Assembly (NCBI GenBank): GCA_013146195.2
Contig: CM028381.1
Coordinates: forward strand, 55,445,573-55,509,572
Length of the DNA: 64,000 bases
Direction: 5' to 3'
Source: Codonopsis lanceolata
Lineage: Eukaryota > Streptophyta > Magnoliopsida > Asterales > Campanulaceae
The first letter of the stretch is position 1. Every line of letters begins with the position of its first letter. Under the pieces are notes generated by a model that saw only the letters and a list, made by a program, of their open reading frames with translations, was not told the DNA's origin and did not search any database. Made by a program: the position numbers and the translations under genes. Below, one piece after another: positions 55,971 through 64,000 of the stretch.

Positions 55971-56234
55971 CTATATTATAATAGAACTCAATTGATTGAT
56001 TGAGATTATGTGGTTATGGGGATTGATTCCTTTGCAAAATCAAACGTTCATAGGTCAGTTACACATAACTCCTTACAAATAACCCCCCTCAACTATGAGT
56101 AGAATTCAAATAGCGTCCCTCAACTACCATAGGCACGGATACGAAGATCGTACTTTCTATTTAGACGTTGGTGTTTCAATTGACGAAATCAGATATGTTG
56201 ACACCGTGTCATAGGCACGGATACGAAGATCTAT
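55970..56234 (+). mobile_element. Helitron, 25415-type 3' end
   Basis: A|TCTATATTATAATAGAAC at the 5' end. The 3' side has the hairpin CCGTGTCATAGGCACGG and GATACGAAGATCTAT, where CTAT stands for the expected CTAG. A second ATAGGCACGGATACGAAGAT lies 77 bases earlier, so the 3' end region is duplicated. Confidence 0.55.
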
Positions 56235-57180
56235 TCTATATTATAAAAGAGCTCATGGTCTAATTGTGTGCTAAACACAACTAACGGTTCAGATTGATTC
56301 GCAAGTATATAAATTACAAATGAATCCCTCAGTTATGCGTTATGTTTGAATTACCTATCTACAATTACATATAAAACCTTTAGTGGGTTTTGTTTGAATT
56401 ATCCCATCAGTTATGTATTTTATTAATCCTGACCATTCATTGAAATAATCTCATACCGTTTGAATTATCCCATCGCTGTGTAATTTTATTAATCGGGGCC
56501 GACCATTCATCTCGAAATAATCTTTCCTTTGTAACCAATATGCTTTTGAATAACGGGGCCTAAAGAAACAATCATCTCGAACCTTTCCTTTGTAAACATT
56601 TTTTAATATGCAATAAAAACAATTTGAAAAAAAGAAACAATCAAACAAACAAACATAAAAAACAATAAAAAAAACACTTCATTTCACTCAAAAAACAAGC
56701 AAACAATTTTTCATGTACAATTTCTCTTTTTTAGTATATAATTATAGTAGATGTATAATTTTCCATTAACATAAATTAATTATTAATCTCAATTTCTCTA
56801 TTTTAAAATTATAGTATATGTTCAAATAATCAAATTTCAATTAGAATACCACCAATTACCAACAAGTCACTCATTCACATACTTAAATGACTAAAAATTT
56901 CAATTAGATTATCAAAATACCAACAAGTCAAAAACGAAAAAAACCATAAAAATTGGGGTAAACCGCAAAGATTCACTGATCACTGAATACTAATTAATAA
57001 TTAATTAATAAGCTATAAGCTAGGTCAAATGGAAGAAATCAAGAAACAAATGTAAAATTGTGAAATAAAATAATAATTATTTAATCATGAGTCGGGTTTT
57101 TTTTTGGAATTTTGGGGCCCAAAAATTTAGGTTTTTTTAGGGGGCCCAAGGCCATAGCCTCATTTAGCTTATGGCAGGGC
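56235..57180 (+). mobile_element. Second Helitron 5' end, head to tail
   Basis: TCTATATTATAAAAGAGCTC begins directly after the first Helitron. Its 3' end was not found; it must end before repeat unit 3 at 57225. The interior is A-rich, without genes; a GGGGCC-containing stretch lies at 57105-57190. Confidence 0.4.
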
Positions 57181-57224
57181 CGACCTGATACCGACACTGT
57201 ACATATTGAAAGAACATATATATT

Positions 57225-57366
57225 AAAATACAAAGAGTAGTTAATAAGTACCCATTAACGTGGTCAAACTTAGTATATCATGTTTATAGGATGTCGATCG
57301 TCCACTTGCATAGCAAGCATGAAATACTCTAAAATCATACTTATTTTGGATTTAAAAAAATAGGTA
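57225..57366. repeat. Roughly 200-bp direct repeat, unit 3 (partial)
   Basis: AAAGAGTAGTTAATAAGTAC, CCATTAACGTGGTCAAACTT and GTCCACTTGCATAGCAAGC match units 1 and 2. It shares a longer end (TACTTATTTTGGATTTAAA) with unit 2. Confidence 0.75.
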
Positions 57367-57765
57367 GCATCTGATTTATAACATTACTCTTATATTAATT
57401 ACCTTTATTAGAAATACTAGGTTATATCTGTGTCATGCATGATTTTTTGAGTTAGTAAATTTGTACTTAAAAACACATACATACATTATAAATTAAAGAG
57501 TAAATTTGTTGTTGTTTATATAAATAACTTTAAAATTAAAATTAAAAGAAATAGTAATCTAGTTGGGTTAAAAGTTGATAGGAAGATTTTACTATCATTG
57601 TGGTCTTACTCCAATTGGAATTCATTTTGGGGCTTTATGGATACTTTGGAAAGCTAAGTAAAATATTACATTTAAGCTTATAGTCGTAAATATATTAAAC
57701 ATTGAAATAATTACAAATTCAAATCAATAGGAAAATTTAAAAGATTTCATAAACTACTTACGTTA

Positions 57766-58073
57766 TGTCTGGCACCGTGTTTTTGTGCGTTTTTGTCAAA
57801 AACACTATCATGTTTTCCTAAAATATTGTTTTAAAGCTTCGTTTAAAAACGAAACGTTTTAGAAACGGTGGACGTTTCTGGACACTGAAATTGGCTGCGG
57901 GAAAGAAAACGCTGATGTGAAAATTGACTTTTATGCAGTGCCCTTTCGGAAAACGCCAAGCAACAATTGTTGAGTGATGCCTGATGAAAAAAATACTTCT
58001 TTCTACCTTGTAATTTACAATCATCTCTCTTTTAAACTTGCTCATATCCAGCAATTTTCTAACGCTTCTGTGT

Positions 58074-58128
<55 letters not shown>

Positions 58129-58290
58129 GAAATAATACATTGTTTAATAAATGGTAAAACCGTCATTTTTTCAAATACTCAAATTTATGAAAATAACAAT
58201 TTTGAAAATGTATCCAAACGCGTTTGTAATAAAAAAAAAAGTTGTGTTTTCAAATCGTTGCGTTTTCAAACCGCTGTACTAAACATGCCC
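57766..58290. repeat. 'AAAACGC' MITE family member with an internal (TA)n
   Basis: GGCACCGTGTTTTTGTGCG and TTTGTCAAAAACAC at the left; GCGTTTTCAAACCGCTGTAC at the right. Longer than its relatives because of a non-homologous centre. Confidence 0.45.
58078..58124. repeat. (TA)n microsatellite
   Basis: About 23 TA units. Confidence 0.95.
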
Positions 58291-58772
58291 TTAATTTGAA
58301 ATTATAGATAAGAAAATACTTTTAGTTATAATGAATAGGCTTAGATTGATCCACCGGAAAACAAAGAAGAAAACAAAAAAAAATTGGTCTAGGTTCAAAT
58401 CATGAAAAGTGCCAATGGTCTTGTTAGATTATGTACTTCAATAAGTTTTTTAGTGAAAGACTACAACTGACGATTATATTCGATAATTTTGGTGTAAATA
58501 ATTTTTTTTGATAAAATCATTTGATAATACAATATAAAAGAAATGACACTAATTAAATGAATCTATTTTCCTACAAAATTAAATGAATTCCGCTTAAAGT
58601 AGTGGAGTGAAAAGTATGAGAATCAAAGAGTCTTAGTCAAACGAAACACGTATAAATAAAATATGATTAAATCTATATTAAACTAATTGATTTTTGGAGA
58701 AAAAATAACTTATAAAACTTTTACATGTAAAATTTAGCATTTAATCCCAGTAAAAAAACTTTTACCATTTGA

Positions 58773-60269
58773 TGTGTAAGCACAAAATTCATTTACAGTT
58801 AGTAGTATTTCACAGAAGGTCGTCATATGACAGCAAAGACTTCTATTTTAGCAATTGCTAATTAATAGATAAATTTTATTGAATGGTCATTAGTACTACC
58901 TCCAATTCAAAATAAATTTCATTTTTGAGTAATGCATATATATTCAAAAAAAACTATGCACGTTGATGAGTGCTGCCTCTGGACTTATTTGGTAGTCGGA
59001 AAATGATAAGAAGTATTATTAATCTCAGTACTATTAGTGCCCTCGCTATTAATCTTCACTTGTATATCAGAAGTAGTTTTGAGATAACAAATGTTAATCC
59101 CAATTTTTTTAAGTGAGGACGCTAATAATACCACCCTCCCCCATGGTATTAATAGTGAAGTGATAATGACTTTATCCGGATAACTCGTACTATTAGTCTC
59201 GACCACCTATTGCGTACCAAACATCAGACAACTCGACTTATTAATTCTATCTGACTTTAATCCTGGCTACTAAACGACACATCTGTTCCTTAATTATCAT
59301 TCCCTTTAATTAGGTTGATCCAAAAAAGTGTCATTTTTCTTTCTCTATTAAATTATTTTTATTATTTTACCCTTGTTTGATTTTCACTTAATTGATGAGC
59401 ACTATTCTCACGTGAATATTCTTACTAACACAAGTTATCCTAATATTTGTTATAGAGTAATTTGTGTTTCGAAACAAACATCACACTCTTTTAGGAATAG
59501 GGAAAATATATCCTTATCATATTTTGTCATCTCATGTGCCAAAGTAGTTAGGAAAAAATGTATTCAGAGAAGATATTATTGAGAGAAAATTAAATATTTA
59601 ATGACAAAATGATTAAGTGTTGACGTGGAAAAAGAGATTGATAAATTAGGAAAATTTAAATTGAAAACCTAAAACAACGCATATTTTGTACTACCTCCAT
59701 CCCTAAATAAGTGTCATTTTAACAACAACAAAAAATCACAAAATAAGAGTTGTTATAGCATTTGAAGAAACATTTGAGTAATTTGACCCTATTTTATCAA
59801 AACGGTCTATATTTACTATTTTAAATTTAAATGGTGTTGAGAAAAATGAGAAAATATTAGTGCAACCCAATTATAATATTTGAACTCAAATAAATGTTCA
59901 TCACTTTTTTAAAAAAAAAACTATATGCACATGAACAAATTTAGGATTTTGGTACAACATGAGCTAGCCATTTAAAAAGAATTGTAAACATAAAACCCGT
60001 GTAAAGTAACTTGTCTATTACATACATAATTATAAAAGAGCTAGCTTAAGGTTATTACGTTTAATATATAAATTATTTTTTGTTTTTGGTAGAATTTTTA
60101 CGAGGGCTGGAGCCTAACGCACACCTCGATTAGAGCAACTTTAGATTAGCCTCTGTGAGTGCAAATTGCTTAAAAGATGGAGAATTTATTTTGAAACGGA
60201 GTAATAAGAAAGTGTTAGTAATGCATGCATTAGTTTCTAATGCACAAGTTTCTTCTAGACACTTCTTAT
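58773..60269. other. No gene recognised
   Basis: AT-rich. Fragments resembling MITE ends occur at 58896 (CTACCTCCAATTCAAAAT) and 59693 (CTACCTCCATCCCTAAATAA), each without a clear partner. Short open frames look random. Confidence 0.4.
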
Positions 60270-60642
60270 TAGGCCTGACAATTATAACTCAAAACTCGTT
60301 AATTCATAACTTTTTAATTTATTCAACCCGACTTAAAAATTACCCAATCCAATCCGACAAGTTAATTTTTTTGGTCAAAATGGGTTACCCATTTCGACCT
60401 AAAAAATTTAACAAGTCGATCTGAATCGGGTTGAAGCGGGGTGAACCCGTTACCCATTTCGACTTGTTATTTTTTTGCTATATAAATATAAGTTTTTTGA
60501 TGAAAAAATATGGATCGAAACGGGTCAACTCGTCTTGTCCCATTATTAATTTCAACCCGTTTAATTTTGAACTATAACGGATTACAACTCATTTTGACCC
60601 ATTACTCATTTCGATCCAACCCCACTCAATCATCAAGCCCTA
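60270..60642. mobile_element. hAT-like non-autonomous element
   Basis: TAGGCCTGACAATTAT at the left, imperfect inverse AATCATCAAGCCCTA at the right, with many GGGT(T/C)(A/G)ACCC-type subterminal repeats. Flanks CTTCTTAT and CTCCTTAC agree at six of eight, a decayed 8-bp duplication at best. 373 bp. Confidence 0.5.
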
Positions 60643-60649
60643 CTCCTTA

Positions 60650-61121
60650 CTACCGGTATCTAACGATATCAACTATGGGAGTAGTGGAATACTAATAAAC
60701 AATTTTAATCCATTAATGTAAATGGAGCCACTCCCAAAGTCGAAGCTGGTTTGATTCGAAGCCACACTGGTTTTACCAACACTTTATTCTTACTTGCAAC
60801 ATTGAAAGTCTGTTTTATTCCTTAATATAATTTACTTTATAAAGGCAGCTTATTGCATACAAAAGTTTTTAAACAATCTAATACAGTAAATTGGACCATA
60901 TTTGATTGATTTGTCCCATGTTCTTGTTGGAAAACTAATATTTTTAAGTGAAATAAATTGGGGCTTTGAGGTACTAATTTATTTGTGAGTCATTTATGTA
61001 ATGACTATGATAATTGTGGAATTATGTTCTTCTCCGTGAGTACATAAGAATACTATATTTATTTGTCCAATTCGGATATCGGATGAATAAGTTATATATG
61101 TTTAAAGTAGAAAATTTGATA
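60650..61121. other. No gene recognised
   Basis: AT-rich intergenic sequence. Confidence 0.4.
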
Positions 61122-61345
61122 TGTTGGAAGTGGGTTATCCCACATTGGGAAAATGTGAAAAGCTTGAAGGGTTTATATACAAAGGCTCCCTTGGTGTTGA
61201 GTAAGCTTGTATAAAAAGTACTATCGCTCTCGCGCCCGTAAGTGGGGTGCAAATCATGGTCCAATTTGGCTTGGACTGACGTACTCGTGTGCCTGCACAT
61301 GCGGACACGAATGTCGGACCAAATTGTGCTACTTAGATAAACCCG
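61122..61345 (+). mobile_element. LTR fragment starting TGTTGGAAGTGGG
   Basis: TGTTGGAAGTGGGTTATCCC, then ACATTGGGAAAATGTG and TTTATATACAAAGG, is a start typical of several plant LTR families. It breaks off near 61345 where more GC-rich LTR/leader sequence begins. Family not assigned. Confidence 0.4.
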
Positions 61346-62640
61346 CCTTTTGCACATTTTTCTTTTGAATTTTAAATTCAAGTTTTGTAACTCCAGCATT
61401 AAAGAGCAGAATAATTCTGTTTTTGATGCTACACAATTTGGTCTTGGGTCGTTCCTTGCGGTTGGTAGGATATCTGGGCTTATGTAAAGGTAGGATCTTG
61501 TAGAAACACGTCGAGAAAAAGACCTTAGTAGGAATGCAAGGCAAGGCCTCGCGAAACCCTCAGGCGTGAGAGTAAGTTGCTTATTGAAAGCAAAAACGGG
61601 GTTTCGGTGTGTAAAAGTGTGCGTACCCTTCAAATGGGATTCTATGAAGTATATATAGCCTTTTCTGGGAGTAAGATCCGGGTTAGGCTATGATTACGGA
61701 GATATTTTAGGACTGTAATATCGTAAATGCGGGTTGATCGCGTAACCGTAGGAATCATGGCGAAATCTCGGGACCGGCGAGGTTATCTGGGAATCGATGA
61801 GCTCAATGGCCCTAGCTCACGAGTGACAGAAATTCGCCGGTATGGACGTATGATGATCATCTCGTGACTATCTGCTCGGGTAATCTATCTTGGTCTGTCA
61901 CACACGTGATTGCCACGTGTTGGCCCCGTGCTTGGCTCGTGACCAAAGTTTGGGCCGAGCTCATCGGTGGCCCCAGCTCCCCTGTTCGGCGATTATTTAT
62001 GCTCGGGAGCAATACACTTGTTTGATTTAATTGTGGTCGCAGTGAAGGGGGCCGCTTTGTTTGTGACGGTTGAGTGTATTCGGCCAGGTTGCGAAACCGA
62101 AAAGACTTTTACAGTGGCAGTGCGAGTTCGATCATGATGAGGTGCGTGTTTTCGAGGCAGGCATTAATGGCGGGCTTGATCGGGTGCTTCGCAGCCGCCT
62201 TTGTTTGAATTTGAGGGCGCGGATTTGGGCGCCTTTTCCCAATCACGCCTATAAAAGGGGTGAAACCTAATAGGCTTCTTTTTCTTGCCCTCAAAACTTG
62301 AACTCTCATATCTTGTTTTTCTTCTCGGTTTCTTCGGTGGTATCGTCTTAAGTTGATAAGCGATTCGCTTTACGGCAGTTCGATCATTACAATATTTCGG
62401 CTTCCGGCAAACTGATCCCTATTCAACGCACAAGTAAGTTTTCACCATCCTTCATTCATTTCTATTTCTATGTAAATTCTTTTTGAATTATCTGGCTCTG
62501 GTTTTTCCTGTGTTCTTCAAATTCATGGTCTTCTGGGTAGATTCATAGGATTGTCAGTGTAGGCCTGGGTAGTTTGCAAGGAGATCAAGGAAAAATCTTA
62601 TAATCATAAGTTTTTCGGGGATTAATCCACTATTGCTCGA
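61346..62640 (+). mobile_element. Gypsy-type LTR and leader
   Basis: Contains TTGGCTCGTGACC and TTTGGGCCGAGCTCATC with the GTGGCCCCAGCTCC phrase, parallel to the LTR at 49200-49960. A TATA box (CCTATAAAAGGGG, 62248-62260) precedes a CT-rich start region and the gag-like frame at 62653. An open frame of 203 codons on the - strand (61022-61633) crosses the border of the two LTR sequences and is judged incidental. Confidence 0.55.
62249..62258 (+). promoter_or_regulatory. TATA box of the Gypsy-type LTR
   Basis: CTATAAAAGG upstream of a pyrimidine-rich stretch; likely LTR promoter. Confidence 0.5.
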
Positions 62641-62652
62641 TCTGTTGTAGGA

Positions 62653-64000
62653 ATGTCTTCCCCTCTTCGTCTTTTTGATGACAGTTCTGACCATGAGCGA
62701 GAGGCTTATGATTATGACCATGGTGCTCAAGAGCATCATTCATCCGTAGATTCTGAGAGAACGGGGTCCGACGTGTTGATTTTCGAGAGGAGGAATACCC
62801 AGGAAGCAAGTAGTCACTCTTTCCCTGAAAGGGTTGTGAATGATATGACCACCGACCAGGATGAGGTGGTCGAGGCGAAGCTCGAGTGAGATGCCCAGCG
62901 ATGAGGAAGTGGCTGGTCGGCCTAGAGCAGGTAGGAGACCTCGCAACGAGGACTACTTCAACTTGAGCTCGCTTGCTCACTGGGAGTCTATGGACTCAAT
63001 TGTTGAGGTGGGAAATTGGTTCGACTCAATCGATTTCCTGGGATTTCCTGATGATTATCGAGGTGTCCCTTACGAATCCGAGATGACTCGCCGAGATGAG
63101 GAGCAAGACCAAAAGAATGGTCTTTTTCTATGATTTCTTTCGGCCGGGATGCGTTTTCCACTAGATCCCTTTATTGTCGAGTTCTTAAGGGAGGCCAATG
63201 CCGTTCCGTGTGATCTCCAACTCACTACGATGCTGATTCTGATCGCCTTTAGTGCGACCTGCAGGCTAGTTGGGTTTGAACCAGAGATGACCATACTCCG
63301 AAAGCTTTTTCAATTTACTAAGGACAAGAAATCGGGTAGGATTATTGGCCGATCAAAAGCCGGAGCATTGAAGTTGTTTACTGAATTTCCCCACAAGGTT
63401 GACAAGTGGGATAAACGGATTATTGTAGTGGAATCCCGAGTTGGGTGCCCTTTGCTCCGGCCCCCACGTGATGAAACCTCCAAGTTACGATCGATACGCC
63501 CACTTTTACCGGGAGGATAGGTGTATGGCTATGTTAGGGAGCTCTAGGAGCGACCGAAAGCAGGTCAACAGTGGTTGGTTGATCGAAGTCAATCGTGCAA
63601 GATGCACGGCCTCATGCTCGGCCGGAATGTATCCAACCGCCGTGGAGGTGTGGATCCTTTGATTGTCATAACGCCTCGATCCAGCCTCCATCCTTTGGGG
63701 GACTTGTCATGGTCACAAGTTCCCCAAATGAGTGCGAAGTTATGCGGCCCGGGGATTGTACACCCGACTTGATTTTGAAGATGCCGATTTATTCTTTATT
63801 GTTGATTATGAATCTTATGTAAAATATCTCGACCTGGTGTCTAACCAAATTTCTTTGTGTTGACAAGGTGAAAGACATATCGAGGCAAAGGAAGATCGAG
63901 TTCAAGGCGAGGTATGTTGCTCGCCATGGCGAGCCGACGCGAAGCAGCCTCGCCTCTCAATCTCTTACCCAAGGCCCCTTTCCGAAGGAGCAAAAATCAT
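62653..64000 (+). pseudogene. Broken Gypsy gag-like region with a Transposase_28-type domain, runs off the window
   Basis: The frame opens MSSPLRLFDDSSDHE (62653-62889), acidic and Ser-rich, then continues only in another frame (62861-63133, with SLAHWESMDSIVEVG). After a stop at 63131 it continues at 63149-63520 with RFPLDPFIVEFLREANAVP, LTTMLILIAFSATCRLVG and LKLFTEFPHKVDKWDKRI. That pattern is the 'putative gypsy type transposon' domain (Pfam Transposase_28, PF04195) of plant Gypsy-related elements. The remainder to the window end shifts frame again. At least three frame breaks mean no full protein; the element's right part lies outside the window. Confidence 0.75.

Larger units (their letters stand above)
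57417..58772 (-). mobile_element. Helitron candidate, family shared with 34623-36593
   Basis: CTAGGTTATATCTGTG at the left (inverted 3' end) and GA|T after AAAAAACTTTTACCATTT at the right (inverted 5' end). Both termini resemble those of 34623-36593. A MITE and a (TA)n run lie inside. No coding. Confidence 0.45.

Noticed and set aside
61022..61633. 203-codon open frame on the - strand
   Set aside because: It spans the border between two different LTR sequences, has no recognisable domain, and has composition like translated LTR DNA.
62653..62980. Host gene with acidic Ser-rich N-terminus
   Set aside because: Follows an LTR and leader and continues (with frame breaks) into a Transposase_28-type domain, so it is retroelement sequence.
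1..64000. CRISPR arrays, bacterial operons, phage or rRNA genes
   Set aside because: None seen; the repeat types, TATA-box promoters and protein families are those of plant nuclear DNA.

Overview
The window looks like gene-poor, AT-rich nuclear DNA of a flowering plant, most likely a eudicot. The evidence is the dense plant-type repeats: SIRE-like Ty1/copia fragments, Gypsy LTRs with a Transposase_28/gag-like region, Stowaway-like and Harbinger-like MITEs, hAT elements, small Helitrons and tRNA-derived SINEs. Two small plant-type protein families are also present. Everything here was read by eye. No alignment or database search was run, so family names rest on motif recognition.

Only three loci look like host genes. 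Two (26810-27151 and 47365-47664, + strand) are duplicate copies of a small plant protein of unknown function that share promoter, TATA box and leader. The downstream copy is complete; the upstream copy has lost its last residues and 3' flank at about 27088 and now reads into repeat DNA. The third (54442-54843, - strand) encodes a 133-residue protein with a conserved acidic N-terminus, a proline-rich middle and a basic C-terminus, and has a compound microsatellite in its leader.

Layout. 1-10 kb: LTR-retrotransposon debris, including a Gypsy-type LTR with a tRNA-Asp-like primer site, and a decayed SIRE-like copia element on the - strand (RT, RNase H, env-like region, polypurine tract, LTR). 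10-14 kb: MITEs and Helitron-like sequence. 14-25 kb: a segment present twice (13967-17126 and 20853-25140), split by copia LTR/env-like DNA; the two copies act as filled/empty-site records for several insertions. 26-28.6 kb: gene copy 1 followed by a roughly 157-bp tandem array. 31.5-34.5 kb: a nested stack of elements. 34.6-42 kb: Helitron candidates and copia LTR fragments. 42-48 kb: a second, more compact version of the region leading to gene copy 2. 48-53 kb: a Harbinger-like element, Gypsy LTR pieces and a hAT element. 54-58 kb: gene 3, a triplicated 200-bp sequence and Helitrons. 60-64 kb: hAT-like and LTR sequences, ending in a broken Gypsy gag-like region that runs off the window.

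Anchor blocks in the same order before gene copies 1 and 2 (10640 and 42270; 13967 and 44425; then the promoters) suggest that a single ancestral gene segment was duplicated in direct orientation. The upstream copy was then inflated about three-fold by transposons. No operon-like or defence-like gene system is visible; the biology here is transposon activity and small-gene duplication.
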